Shown here one piece after another: positions 1 to 11,533 of a stretch of 64,000 nucleotides of DNA. This stretch comes from Chelonoidis abingdonii. Taxonomy: Eukaryota > Chordata > Testudines > Testudinidae. Location: the NCBI RefSeq assembly GCF_003597395.2, contig NC_133773.1, positions 73,815,223 through 73,879,222 on the forward strand, given 5' to 3'. Numbering within the stretch: the first letter of the stretch is position 1; every line of letters begins with the position of its first letter. Below the pieces are notes generated by a model. The model worked only from the letters and a program-made list of their open reading frames with translations. It was not told the DNA's origin and made no database searches. Both the position numbers and the translations under genes were made by a program.

Positions 1-151
1 CATCCGTATTTGTAATGTTGTTTGAGAGCTTGAGACTGAAAGAGCTATAAGAGTGGAAATTACTGCAGTTTTTAAATGATTATGATTCTTTAGTTAGCAG
101 TAACAGACTGTAATATTTCTCTTGTTACATGAGTTTCATGTAGGGCTCTGT

Positions 152-729
152 TGTGGGGTACCACCCCACACAGAACTGAAATGGGTTAAGGTGGCCAGGC
201 AGGCCAATTAACTCCACAGGCTGCACCTAGAGAAAGAACCAGAGAGGAGGGAACTCATTGGAAGTAGGTTCAGCTGTGCAGCAACAGGTAGCTGGCAACA
301 GATGGGGGCAGCTGGGGAAGGCTGCCGGAAAGCAGGCAAGTCACTCCCTGGGAAGAGGTGAGCAGTGGGAGGTTGGAGCTGGTAAACCCAGAGAGAGAAG
401 GGGAATCGTGTGAGGTAAGAAGCAGGGCTAAGAGAGGAAAGCCTAAAACTGCTGAGTTGAGCCTACCAGTCACTGAAGGAGTGGAACAAATGCAGGGGAA
501 GGGAAGACTCCCTAGAACTGCTGAGGAAAAGGGACTTTGCTACTCCGGAATTGGGGAAACACTGACTGACCCAACTGGAGGGCACTGTAGTTCCTGGGAT
601 GAGAGAGGAGCTGCAGACCTATGAGAGAGGTTGTGGAATGGTATGCAAACTGAAAAAGGCATTGACCTCAACAGTGATCACAGAGTGACCACAAGGCACT
701 ACACTAGCGGTGAGTGGAGCACCTTGTGA
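152..729. mobile_element. LTR-like block, unclassified
   Basis: The block opens with a TGTGGGGTACC start and is G/A-rich through its middle. It closes with a CACTACACTAGCGGTGAG-type segment that resembles the terminal segment of the LTR ending at 30277. I see no convincing target duplication, and the right edge (around CCTTGTGA) is approximate. The reading frames in it are non-coding. It could be a degenerate solo LTR related to the one at 29554, but this rests on end similarity only. Confidence 0.4.
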
Positions 730-1015
730 TAGGCCCCCTTCCTGTTTTCTCAAAGAGTTTTGAAAAAGTATTTCAAACTTCCTTCTTGTTTTGGAATTTG
801 GAATATTCCATGCAGAGCAAGAAATAGCATTATTTCTCAAGGACCTATGTGTGACTAACTATATTTGAATGTTGTCATTTTGATTCACTTTTTAAAGGAG
901 AGACAGACATGGTGATGTAGGCAACAAACCATAGAACAGTGACAAAACATTTCAATAGAATGCATATGGTCAAAACAATCTGCAGGTGACTCAAATGTCT
1001 AAATATAAAGCACCC
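730..1015. other. No feature recognised
   Basis: Ordinary AT-rich sequence between two LTR-like blocks. Nothing else was seen in it. Confidence 0.5.
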
Positions 1016-1714
1016 TGTCATGGAGTCACTGGGTGATGCTCTGGAACTGCTCCCCACCAAGCCAGTCAGGACTTTGGGGAGCCTCCTCTCCCTTGGAGCA
1101 GACTTGTTCAGGGCAAGAAGCTCACGGCTTCACCTCCTGGGTCTCTCCTTCGAGCATTCAGCATCCTCTGCCCCTCCGTGCGCTTCCCACAGCGAGCCTG
1201 CCCCAGCGGGGTCCTAGGGAAGCCACAGGGTCCTGCACCCCCACTTCGCAGTCAGACATGACTCTTAGCCAGCCAGTAACACAGAGGTTTATTCGATGAC
1301 AGGAACAGGGCCTAAAACAGAGTTTGTAGGTACAGCGAACTGTTCCCCTTAGCTGGGTCCATTCTGGGGGGCAGTGAGCCAGACCCCCACATCTGCACTT
1401 CACTCCTCGTCCCCAGCCAGCTCCAGACTAACAATCCCCTCCAGCCCCTCCTCCTCTGCTCAGCTCCTTTCCCGGGCCAGGAGGTCACCTGATCCCTTTG
1501 TCTCCCAACACCTTCAGTTGGCACCTTGCAGAGGAGGGCCCAGGCCATCAGTTGCCAGGAGACAGTGTCAGACGTTTATGTGCACTGGCCCTTTGCTCTG
1601 CAGCAATCACACACCCTTATTCTACCACCGAGGTACTTAAGAACTGCCTAGGGGACACTGAGGCACCAACACAGTACTTAGAGCAAACATTAAGAACATT
1701 CCCAGTTCGTCACA
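1016..1714 (-). mobile_element. Solo LTR, ERV type, minus strand
   Basis: On the minus strand the block begins TGTGACGAACTGGG and ends CCATGACA, so it has TG...CA termini. An AATAAA polyadenylation signal is seen on the minus strand (complement of GTTTATTCG near 1290). The text matches my recollection of a common turtle LTR family. No internal retroviral region is attached, so it is a solo LTR left by LTR-LTR recombination. The five bases on each side (CACCC and AACCT) agree at only three positions, so the target duplication is unresolved. The short open frames inside it are not genes. Confidence 0.72.
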
Positions 1715-3895
1715 AACCTATCATCATTGTCCCAAGCTTAAGAGATGTTAAGCAGATCTCTGGCTTATTCAGAAATTTCATTTTCCAGAGTTGCCTGTAA
1801 AACACTCTCTCTCTTTTTTTTTTTTTTTCCTCTTAATTTTTTAAATTGCATGTATCTACATCCAGCTGAACTTGTGCTCTGAGTTTTTGTTAATATAATT
1901 GATTACTGGTATTTAATATCAGAGCTGGTCAGAAAATGACAATACATATAAAACCTCTTTTTAAAACTTCATAATCCCCTACCTCCATATTCTGACCAGC
2001 TGTATTTAATATTTGGGGCCAGATCCTTGATGTAAATCAACATAGCTCTGAAATGAGTGGAGTCATGCAGATATAGAACAACTGAGATAATACCCATTTT
2101 GCACCACAGTTGATAGAGTGATCTAAAATACAGTTTGCAAAGTTTTGCAAATTCTGAACAGCTGTTTGATCCAACTATCTTCATGGTTCTTACCGTTGGA
2201 TTTCATGGGCATTTGCACAGACTGCTTTTTGTTTGCAACAATGTTTACAGAAAGATTGTTCTGTAGATACATGCTGCTATTTACATGAGAACAAAATTTG
2301 TTAATTGTTATTCAGTATTCATTATTATTCTGTTTAAAAAAACTTCATGAATGCCCCATCAAATGTTTTGCATGAACTAATTAAGAATAATGAATAGATT
2401 TATAAATATCAAATTTAAGCTTGTGAATCATTCACAATCAGAAGAAATAAGTAAAATCAATGAGCAGTGCCTTGCAGTACCCCCGCCCCTCAAAAGATCA
2501 ACCAGTTCAGTGTAAAACCCTAACTCCATCCTGATTTCCTTAAAAGAGGACCAAGATTCATGGATCTTACTCACATTTTGAGTTCCTAATGAAACTTGTA
2601 ACCTTTTAGTTGAAAGAGGCTCTTACTGGTATAATGCAGGCCCTATACAGCTTTAATATTAAGGAAATGAAGCAGATAAATTGTGAAATGTTTCATCACA
2701 CAATTGAACTGTAATGGTGAATGTGTTGGGGTTTTGTTCCCCTCCAAAGGTAATTTAATACAAAATACTTCCTACTAAGGGAACTCCTTTTTCCACTTGT
2801 CTATAGGCGTGATCCAAAGCATATTGAAGTAATGGAAAGACTCCCATTGTCTTCAATGTTTCTTTGCAACAGACCCTACCTAAGGACATAAGCACATCAT
2901 GAACTTGTAACGAGGAAAAGATGCTGTTTCTATTTTTTATTAATTTATGGAGAGAAAAAAGCAGTAGATTAAATTACTCTATTTAAAAGCTCCAGTTTTC
3001 CTGCGCTCTGCTCCAAAAGAGAGAAATTAATCCTGTTAAGAGTAAGTAGAAAATAAAAGTAGAAAAATAAGTCTAGTTTTTTGGCAGCTCAGAGTCGTGA
3101 TTGGGCACACCATGAAACATCTTTTTACATCTTTTTAAAAAGACGTACACGTTACTCCAGGCAGTAAGACAGGACTTCTTGCTGAACCCCAAATGATTAA
3201 TTTCAAATGAAATTATCAACTTATTATTTAATCTTTGTCAGCTAATTGTCAATTTGTGAAACATTTACCAAAGTTTCAAACGTGATATATGAATTACAGA
3301 TTAGTGACTTGGATTTTTAGAAGTGTCCGGTAGGGCTATCCCATGTTTGTGGACATAGCCCTTCAGTTCTGAATACTGTTCTATGCATCATCATAGATGG
3401 TTTAAATGTCAGCTATTACTGCATGGAGAGAGAGTCTCATTTATGAACTGATAGCAAAGTTTTCAGGGTTGTGGGCTTTCATCTGGTGTCATTCTATCAA
3501 AATGCCATAAACATTTCTTCATATTCATTCATCTTTATTTGGGGCCATGGCTGCATACAGGGCTCATACGAAGGGCTCGTCAATGTGCAGAATTCATAAG
3601 GAAGTTAATACAGAATTTCAGAGTGGATTAACCTAACCGCTGACACACTCTTAATGCAGGATAAGATGCACTCTTCATGCAGAATAAGCACAGGGAACTA
3701 GAGTAGCATATATGTTCAACAGTAGCTATTTTGCACTAGCTATCCTGTACTTTTTCCTTATGTACACAAGCCTGCATGTCTGGCCCTCAGATCTGCCAGA
3801 AGGCAAGATATATTGTGTAATGGCATTGCAGCCTGTGGTCCTCCTGACCACTCTTATCTACTGAGTACATTACAATTATTATGCAATAGGCAACG
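1715..3895. other. AT-rich stretch with one old repeat fragment
   Basis: Mostly unique-looking sequence with a T tract at about 1811-1828. At 2014-2075 there is a decayed piece resembling an old palindromic amniote repeat (GGGCCAGATCC, then a TGTAAATCA-type core). Nothing coding was seen. Confidence 0.45.
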
Positions 3896-3978
3896 TGTCT
3901 CCTTTGGCCATAAGCCTGGAAGTCTGAGGCCAGGTCTACACTAAACTTACATGGGTAAAACTAGGTTGCTCAGGGGTG
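3896..3978 (+). repeat. Direct repeat, left copy (83 bp)
   Basis: This segment recurs at 5832-5916 with one 2 bp insertion and two substitutions. It holds about 32 bp of flank plus the first 51 bp of the Harbinger element, so the insertion boundary itself is duplicated. Confidence 0.9.
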
Positions 3979-5106
3979 TAAAAAATCCACACCCAAGCTC
4001 AGTGAAGTTATATTGACTTAACCCCAGTGTAGACAGTATAAGGCTGTTGGGAGAGCTTCTCTTGATGTAGCTACTGCCTCTCCTGGAGATGAATTAACTG
4101 TGCCAATGGGAGAAGCTCACCACTGGTGCAGTAGTGTCTTCACTAAAGCTCTACAGCAGCCTAGTGGAGAAGCTACCAGTGCAGCTTTCTAAGGGCATGG
4201 CTACACTTGCAGAGTGTTTTGAGTTAAACCAGCCTTTGGAGAGGGCAGTAGGGAAAGCACTGCAGTCTATCCACACTGACAGCTGCAAGCACACTGGCAT
4301 GGCCACATTTATGGCACTTGCAGCAGCATTGGGAGTGGTGCATTATGGGCAGCTATCCCACAGAACACCCATTCCCATTCTGGTGCTGTGGATTGTGGGA
4401 AGGGTGCGAGGGGTGTACAACACCCTGTGATGCATCGGTTCGTATCCCAATAATCTCTATGCTTCAGTCTACATTTGACGCCATCTTTCACTGTTTTTTG
4501 TACTGCATGCTCTGTCTTCCATTTCAGTCTGTGGGTATGGAGCCCGAACTGCTGAGGAATATGCTGACGAGTCTCGCCAGCATGTCACGTTTGGCAGTCG
4601 AGTTACTCCTTAAGATCCAAACTGACAGTGAGGACTCTGACATTTATATCGACTTGAGTAACACATATGACATGAGATTGCTTGTGGCATTCACAGACAT
4701 GTTCACCACTGTGGAATGCCGCTTTTGGGCTCGGGAAACAAGCACTAAGTGGTGGGATCACATCATCCTGCAAGTCTGGGATGACATGAGTGGCTGCGGA
4801 ACTTTTGGATGAGAAGAGCCTCTTTCATGGGACTATGTGAGGAGCTTGCTCCCACTCTGGGGCGCAAGGCGCAAGGACACGAGATTGAGAGCTGCCTCGA
4901 CAGTGGAGAAGTGGGTGGCTATTGCAGTCTGGAAGCTGGCAATGCCAGACAGCTACCAATCAGTCATTAACCAGTTTGGAGTGGGAAAGTTGACCACTGG
5001 AATCGTTTTGATGCAAGTTTGTAGGGCCATTAATCGCATGCTGCTCAGAAGAACCATGACTCTGGGTAATCCTTTTGTAGATCTTTGTGGTCTGGCTGGG
5101 TCTTAA
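3928..5106 (+). mobile_element. Harbinger-type DNA transposon, 3' truncated
   Basis: The element begins GGCCAGGTCTACACT next to a TGA trinucleotide, fitting the three-base target preference of PIF/Harbinger elements. The same terminus occurs in the smaller elements at 10261 and 24906. A roughly 600 bp leader precedes transposase remains (4537-5106). The right part, including the second terminus, is missing because a reverse CR1-type fragment abuts it at 5107. The element cannot move by itself. Confidence 0.7.
4537..5106 (+). pseudogene. Harbinger transposase pseudogene (N-terminal part)
   Basis: Translation gives a peptide typical of vertebrate Harbinger transposases. It has an N-terminal segment starting MEPELLRNML, a middle with FMGLCEELAP, and then DTRLRAAS, VEKWVAIAVWKLA, QFGVGKLT and VCRAINRMLL. 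The frame starting at 4537 shifts at about 4790. It is restored after an exact 7 bp tandem duplication (GCGCAAG at 4862-4868 and 4869-4875), so two compensating frameshifts bracket about 25 codons. The DDE catalytic part that should follow is absent because the element is truncated at 5106. The product would have been the nuclease that cuts and inserts the element in the nucleus. Family assignment is from remembered motifs; a translated search would settle it. Confidence 0.75.
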
Positions 5107-5831
5107 TTGTCTAGTAATTTTGTATCATCTGCAGATTTTGCCGCCTCACTGTTTACCCCTTTTTCCAGATCACTTATGAATATGTTGAATAGGACTGGTC
5201 CCAGAGCACACCTCTGGGGGACACCGCTATTTACCACACTCCATTCTGAGAACTGACCATTTATACCTACCCTTTGTTTGTTTCTCAAATTCTTTTTTGG
5301 TGTTCCTAATTGTATTTTATACTTCATTTGCCAGTGTTTATGCTCCTTTCTATTTTCCTCACTAGGATTTAACTTCCACTTTTTGAAGGATGCATTTTTG
5401 CCTCTCATTGCTTCTTTTACTTTGCTTAGCCACGGTGGCACTTTTTTGGTTCTCTTACTATGTTTTTTAATTTGGGGTATACATTTAAGTTGAGCCTCTA
5501 TTATGGTGTCTTTTTAAAAAGTTTCCATGCAGCTTGCAGACACTTCACTTTTGGTGGTATACCCTTTAATTTTTGTTTAACGTACCTCCTCATTTTTGTG
5601 TAGTTCCCTTTTCTGAAATTAAATGCCTCAGTGTTGGGCTGCTGTGGTGTTTCCTGCTACAGGGATATTAAATTTAATTGTATTATGGTCATTATTACCA
5701 AGTGGTCTAGCTATATTCACTTCTTGGACCAGATCCTGTGCCCCACTTAGGACTAAGCCAAGAATTGCATCTCCTCTGGTGGGTTCCAGGACCAGCTGCT
5801 CCAAGAAGCAGTCATGGTTCAATAAGTGCCA
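5107..5831 (-). mobile_element. CR1/L2-type LINE fragment, minus strand
   Basis: Reading leftward from about 5822, the minus strand gives an endonuclease C-terminal part (FLEQLVLEPTRG, then NNDHNTIKF). Next is a linker ([10 protein letters not shown]), then the later reverse-transcriptase core ([20 protein letters not shown]) and the catalytic-type box SADDTKLL near 5107-5135. Roughly the first part of the RT is missing between KYKIQLG and [12 protein letters not shown], yet the frame is kept across that join. The fragment stops just past the catalytic box, where Harbinger sequence begins. It is dead: it lacks the start, the 3' end and much of the RT. Confidence 0.75.
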
Positions 5832-5916
5832 TGTCTCCTTTGGCCATAAGCCTGGAAGTCTGAGGCCAGGTCTACACTATAAACTTACATCTGTAAAACT
5901 AGGTTGCTCAGGGGTG
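5832..5916 (+). repeat. Direct repeat, right copy (85 bp)
   Basis: Second copy of the 3896-3978 segment, starting exactly where the CR1-type fragment ends. It contains the pre-insertion flank and a Harbinger 5' terminus (from 5864), but the rest of the element does not follow. Confidence 0.9.
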
Positions 5917-7577
5917 AGAGCCTAGTATCTTTCAGGTTTTAGTATCCCATTGATCTGGGGTTCAGCCTGGGAAGATTAAACTATGCCAGCTGAGTTGAAG
6001 CCACTATCTGCATATTCCCTGACTAATAGCTTTCCTGTTGTTTCCCCAAGGACAACTGGCATTTTCTGTGATATTACCTCACCTTTGCCATTGTTTTGTT
6101 TCCTGTTGGTTAATCCTTTACAGCCTCCTTTGATTTAACTCTATGAAGCCCAGCAGGATCATATCACACCAGTAAACTGCATGCACTTTATTTTTATATA
6201 TAAAAAGATTTCCCTCAATATCCACTGCAATTGATTGGACTTTAGGGTAGCTTTCAGCTACTGCTTTGGATATCTAAATGTGCTTCAGCATGGATCTGGG
6301 TTTGAGTGAGCACACTGGGATTTTAGTGTTGGAACTTGTGTATATGCCTAGAACTGGCTAGTTTCATCCATTTCCAAATAAATGATAACCGGCAACCCAA
6401 CCTTGAAGTCAAAGTACATTTTATCCTTTGGAATTTTAAAAAAGTGGAAATAAGATACACATTCTTTTGAACAATTACTGACACTCATCTAAAAATGTGG
6501 TGATGGAGGCATTTTAACAATTATTTATGGCTAGTGTTACATGAGGAATGACAGACTGTATAGACAGCATCTTATAAAGTGTTTGAAATCAAGATAATCT
6601 TAAAACAAAGAGAAATTTAATTCCATAATATCTTTATAATGAGGCATTGGCTAGTATAAGGACCAAATTTCTGTGATTTCTATAAATATTGATGTATCAG
6701 TAGTTTTATATATGTCCATGGAGAAAATTACTAGCATAAATACCAAATCTGGTCGTATCCTGATTTTTGTGTGTGTGTGTGTGTGTGGTCACAGCATATG
6801 CAGTAGCTAGTAGTATCAGAGCTCCTACTTACCAAAGATCCTACCGAAAGCTTTTTTAATCAAAGAATCGTTGAGTCCATGCCATCCACTGCTACCAATG
6901 ATGTCTGGCCCATCAGCACAGCCAAAGCAGTACATTTATCTCTTTACACCTCATTTGAGTCTTATTAATGTTGACATCTGTTCAGGTCTTAATTACCACA
7001 TTACCACAACTAGTCCCTTGTCAAATCTAACCTAATACATTTTGCTACATTGTATCTCCAGAAATATAATAGCTGATAAAAGAAATATTTAAGACTATAA
7101 GGCCATCCTACTTCACGATTTGAGGCTGTTAAAATCGTGATTGCTAATATTTACTTGAGACTGTGGCAAAATTGTGAAGTGAATGAGACATGTTTTGAGA
7201 GATAATCAATAATCTTAATTACAAACTGTTTTTTCCAACAAAGTCAGTAATACTGTTGATAGGACATGTAGTAATTTCTCTGCATATATATATATTAGGT
7301 TTTTAGTGTAAAACTTTTCAAAGAACGGATCCTAGTTGGAACCATTTCATAGAGCAATCCCAAGGAATGTGAAAAGCCTGTATACCAAGACTGAAGCATT
7401 GTTCTACAGTGTTTGTACTTCCTGAACACCTAATACTGTGTAGTGATTTTGGTGCTGACCATTTGGTGAATAACAAAACCTGAGCACCTGGAAAATTTTT
7501 CAGATGATTTCACTCAGAATGAATCAGTACATCATCATCATCATCATATTAAACACTTAAGCTCAAATTTTTAAAGG
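5917..7577. other. AT-rich stretch with microsatellites
   Basis: No gene or mobile element recognised. It holds a (GT)n run at 6769-6787, a short TA run near 7285 and a CAT run near 7531-7548. Confidence 0.5.
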
Positions 7578-7579
7578 TA

Positions 7580-7752
7580 CACCTCTACCCCGATGTAACG
7601 CGACCCAGTATAACATGAATTCAGATATAATACGGTAAAGCAGCACTCTGGAGGGCGCAGAGCTGTGCACTCTGGCGGATCAAAGCAAGTTCAATATAAC
7701 ATGGTAAGATTTTTTTGGCTGCTGAGGGCAGCATTATATCGGGGTAGAGGTA
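7580..7752. mobile_element. Tc1/mariner-type MITE (173 bp)
   Basis: Terminal inverted repeats are CACCTCTACCCCGATGTAAC at the left and the complement of TACCTCTACCCCGATATAAT at the right, differing at three of 20 positions. TA dinucleotides flank both ends (7578-7579 and 7753-7754), the usual mariner-superfamily target duplication. There is no coding capacity. I recognise it as a common Tigger-like MITE of reptiles. Confidence 0.85.
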
Positions 7753-7783
7753 TATTTAGATAGGCATCTAGTGGGATTATCAG

Positions 7784-7905
7784 ATGGGCAGTAATGCCTC
7801 ATTCCAATGGATTTCAGTGGGAGTGTTGTGCCTAGGTGCTTTTGAAAATCCCAGGAGGTACCTATCTACATCTTTTTGGCACCTAAATAACTTTAAAGAT
7901 CTGAC
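7784..7905. repeat. Old interspersed repeat fragment
   Basis: CAATGGATTTCAGTGGGAG followed by CTTTTGAAAATCCCA and GGCACCTAAATA resembles a very old amniote repeat that I recall as common in turtles and crocodilians. Its class is unclear to me. Confidence 0.35.
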
Positions 7906-8109
7906 CTTGAATACAGAAGATCTTTGGTTGTTGCCATTGAATAGGCCCAAAGGAAATATGCCAGATTTTCAGGATGTATTATCCTGGTGGTCTGGAAATT
8001 GGACATTGAATTTTCTCTTGCCTTTCTTTTTCATACATTGTCCATCTATCTCTGATAAAAATGTGGCATGCTGGAATATTGGAAAGAGACGACTGAACTT
8101 TATTGCCTG

Positions 8110-8193
8110 GCACCACTCAGCTGACTTAACATTTGTGCAGGAGGTCAGACTAGATGATCATATTGGTCCCTTCTGACCTATGAGTCTATGATC
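8110..8193 (+). mobile_element. CR1-type LINE 3' tail
   Basis: The text GGAGGTCAGACTAGATGATC, then GGTCCCTTCTGACC and a GAGTCTATGATC end, is the typical 3' untranslated end of turtle CR1 elements. Only the tail is present, consistent with the 5' truncation usual for this family. Confidence 0.65.
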
Positions 8194-9230
8194 CAAAACC
8201 TTGCCGTCACAGAACAAATTCCTTATCTTCAGACTCAAGTGGCTGCTGGGAACTAAGAACACAACACAGAACTCTCAAGTTTCCCATATTTCATGGGTCA
8301 TCTCATTTTAAGACAGGTTTTTCTTACCAATCCTTCACTTCCTGCCTCTACTCTTCAGAGATTTTTCTCTAGTTACTGCAGCAGCCCAAGGGGCATTGAT
8401 TTTTAAGGATAGAATTAACAAATATGAGCTGCAGGATATTAAGATAGATCTTAAGTCATAAAAACACCATCTTGTTCTTGCATCCACTCTCATAAAAATG
8501 CCGCTCAGCATTAAGGAAGAATTGCCCTGCATATCGAGGAATCTTCAGCAAGCATAAGAGTTATACCATCCCCAATCCTTCTCCATACTAGTCACAGGTT
8601 CTAGTAGATGTCCTAAGGTAAAGAGCCTCCTCCACCTATTCCTCTTCATGTCAGGCATTGGCCCCCACTCCATCTATGACTCCAGATGCCCCTGACACAC
8701 ACTCTTTTGAACACAGAAGATTTCTGAAACCATTTACATAAACGAATATTAGGTAAGGGAATGGATATGGACCAATGAGCTGAACGTCAGCAGAGGACTG
8801 AAGGGAATTTGACCACAGTGAAACAGTAGCACAATCCCTTCCTTGTCTAAAACCTTTGGCCCCTACATAAAGTCTCTTACCCTACTGGTGGTGCACATAA
8901 AGTTGAGATTCAGTAGCCTGATGAAGCATTCCGCTTTGCTTGTAACAGCTCAGTCTGGACCTCTGGCCTAGTGGGGGGTATATTGCCCCTCAGCCTTTAC
9001 CTGCCCTTGGGACATGTGAGTCTGAGTCCAAAAATTCTCACAATGCATCCTAGTAAAGCAGTGTCCATTACAGTCCTTTCCCTTGGCTCTCTCACACCAG
9101 CATCCAGAGCAAGACAGTCCTTCTTCCTTCCATGGAGGCCTCCATGAAGACTACTTGTGCCAAGATGGCACTTCTCACCCTCCCGCTTCTTGCTGCTGAA
9201 AGCTGTTAATACTTAGGTGGCAACTGCTGT
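8194..9230. other. No feature recognised
   Basis: Unique-looking sequence. Open frames here are short and unlike any family I know. Confidence 0.45.
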
Positions 9231-10210
9231 TTGCAGATGATACAAAATTATTCAGTCCAAAGCAGACTGCAAAGAGTTACAAAGTGATCTCACAAAACTG
9301 GATGACTGGGCAACACAATTCCAGGTGAAAGTGTTGATAAATGCAAAATAATGCATATTGGAAAACAACATCCTAACTAATAAATAAAAAATAATGAGGT
9401 GTAAATTAGCTATTACCACTCAAGGAAGAGGTCTTGAAGTTATTATAGATAGTTCTTTGAAAAAATCCACTCAATGTGAAATAACAGTCAAAAAAGCTAA
9501 CACAAATGTTAAGAACTGGTAGGCAAGAGGTTGATCAAACAGTAATCGCATAATGTTGTGTTATAAATGCATAGTATGGCCACACCTTGAATACAGCATG
9601 CAGTTCTGGTTACCCCATCTCAAAAAAAGATATATTAGAATTGGAAAAGGTACAGTAAAGGCAGGAAAAATGACTAAGTATGCAACAGCTTCCATATGAG
9701 GCAAGAGTAAAAATACTAGGACTATTCAGCTTGGAAAAGATTAAAGGGGTATATGATAGGGTGTACAGAATCATAAATGGTGTGGAAACAGTGAATAAGG
9801 AAATATTATGTACCCCTTCATGTAACCAGAACCAGAGGTCATCCAGCAAAACTAATTGTTTTAAACCTGATGCCAATCGAAAGGAAGAACATCTTCACAC
9901 AGCACAGAGTCGGTGTGTGGAACTCATTGCCAGGGATGTTCAAAAGGAACTAGATATGTTGATGGAGGATGGGTTCATCAATTGCTATTAGCCAAGATGG
10001 TCAGGGATGCATCCCCATGCTCTGTGGTCTCTGAGCCTCTGACTCCCAGATACTGGGACTGAACGACAACAGATGGATCACTGGATGATTGCCCTGTTCT
10101 TTTCATTCTCTTTAAAGCACCTGGCATTAGCTGCTGTCAGAATACAGGATACTGGACTAGATGGACCCATTGGATCTAAGCACTATGGCTGTTCTTAATT
10201 TCTTTGTTCT
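9231..10210 (+). mobile_element. CR1/L2-like LINE 3' half, plus strand
   Basis: Translation in shifting frames gives the RT catalytic box ADDTKLFS at the left edge. A LEYSMQFWLPHL segment follows near 9589-9624, then GLFSLEKIKGVYDRVY and a C-terminal stretch ending before 9991. The 3' UTR ends with GGACTAGATGGACCC and a TTCTTAATTTC-type repeat tail near 10190-10205. Stops and frameshifts make it a pseudogene. It starts at the same catalytic motif where the minus-strand fragment at 5107 stops, so the two may be pieces of one insertion. Such proteins copy LINE RNA at a nicked target. Confidence 0.75.
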
Positions 10211-10260
10211 TATTACATGTGTTCTGGAGGTGAGGAGATATGTAAGGAAAGTGGATCTTA

Positions 10261-10649
10261 GGCTACGTCTACACACAGGATAATTCAAATTAGCTTAAAC
10301 GATTTTATAAAACAGATATTATAAAGTCGATTGTTGCGCGTTCCACACTAGGCCACATTAATTCGGTGGTGTGGGTTCCCTGGTCCCAAGCTAGCTCGAT
10401 TTCTGAGCGGTGCAGCGGTGGTAGCTACTGTAAAATAATGAGGCACTAACATGATTTGCGTCCACACTAACCCTAATCCGATATAGTAATATAGATGTTA
10501 GCGTTACTCCTCTGGTTTTGTAGGAGTACAGAAATCGATTTAAAGAGCCCTTTAAATCAATATAAAGAGCAGTGTAGTGTGGACGGGTGCAGCGTTAAAT
10601 CGATTTAACGCTGTTAAAATCGGTTTAACAGTGTAGTGTAGACCAGGCC
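10261..10649. mobile_element. Harbinger-type MITE (389 bp)
   Basis: It starts GGCTACGTCTACACAC after TTA and ends GTGTAGACCAGGCC before TGA. The ends are inverted repeats matching the Harbinger terminus at 3928, and the three-base flanks fit a TNA target with one change. The interior has several AAATCGATTT-like motifs and no coding content. It is presumably mobilised in trans by a Harbinger transposase. Confidence 0.7.
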
Positions 10650-11291
10650 TGAGGGAAACACTATCCACTGGCACAAGTTGGAGCAGTCCTAAAATTGTTC
10701 TACAGTGGTGGCAATTGATTTGGCCTCCAGCAATGCCCATGATTAGGGGAGGAATGAGTATTTCTTCCGGTACATGTTTGTCATAACCCAGGGGCACTGA
10801 GTTTGTTTGGGTAATGTCTTTGAGATTCAAAAATGGCAAGATCTTGAAAAGTTTTGAAATAAGGCAAAAAATCCAGCAGGAATTGGTCTCAGAAATATAA
10901 AACTTTGACTACAACATGTGGCTGAATTTGCTATTTTCTGGTATTCATGCTACCAAGAACAAACAACATATGTGCTGTTCATTTGCCCGAACTGTGAATG
11001 TATCAGCACTAAGTGATGGTTAATGAGGGGGACTATGCAGAGCTCCAGTGGCACATCTTAAGTAGCTGTACCGTGTAAAATGAATCAGTTTGTTTGTTTT
11101 TTCATCTGTGCCACTTGGCTTTGCCCTAGCACACACTGTATAAAATTTAAAAATGACCAAAGACCATGCAAAAAGAAGAATTGATTTGGACTAATCTTTG
11201 AAGGGCCTCATCAAAAGCCCACTGAAATCAACGAAAAGACTGTCATTGATTTCAGTGGGCTTTGGGTTATTCTCAAAGGGTGGCTCTATTT
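10650..11291. other. Mostly plain sequence with one hairpin
   Basis: No gene seen. An exact 18 bp inverted repeat (11214-11231 with 11246-11263, loop 14 bp) lies here; it carries the motif CCCACTGAAATCA and its complement. It resembles an old palindromic amniote repeat. Confidence 0.55.
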
Positions 11292-11533
11292 CAGTGGTGG
11301 GCCACCTGCAGCCGGTGGGCCATATGCAGCCCATCAGGGTAATCTGATTGCAGGCCACAAGACATTTTGCTGACATTGATCGTCCACAGGCACGGCACCC
11401 TGCAGTTCCAAGTGGTCGCGGTTTGCTGTTCCCAGCCAATGGGAGCTGCATGAAGAAGCGGCCATTACATCAGCAAAATGTCTCGCAGCCAGCAATCAGA
11501 TTACTCAGATGGGCCACAGGTTGCCCACCACTA
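11292..11533. mobile_element. hAT MITE with 8 bp target duplication (242 bp)
   Basis: The left end is CAGTGGTGGGC and the right end is GCCCACCACTA, which are inverted repeats. The flanking 8-mers are CTCTATTT (11284-11291) and CTCTACTT (11534-11541), seven of eight identical, as expected for hAT. The interior CCCATCAGGGTAATCTG and AGGAGCTGC-type text also occurs at the left of the hAT transposase pseudogene near 59210-59345, suggesting that element's family as the source. Confidence 0.82.

Noticed and set aside
1374..1800. Overlapping frames of 88-100 codons
   Set aside because: They fall mostly within the solo LTR at 1016-1714 and overlap each other in different frames, as chance frames in GC-rich LTR sequence do.
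4318..4812. 164-codon frame as an independent gene
   Set aside because: Only the part from 4537 is meaningful, and it is the N-terminal piece of a frameshifted Harbinger transposase.
7784..8176. 130-codon open frame
   Set aside because: It overlaps an old repeat fragment and a CR1 3' tail; the translation has no coding character.
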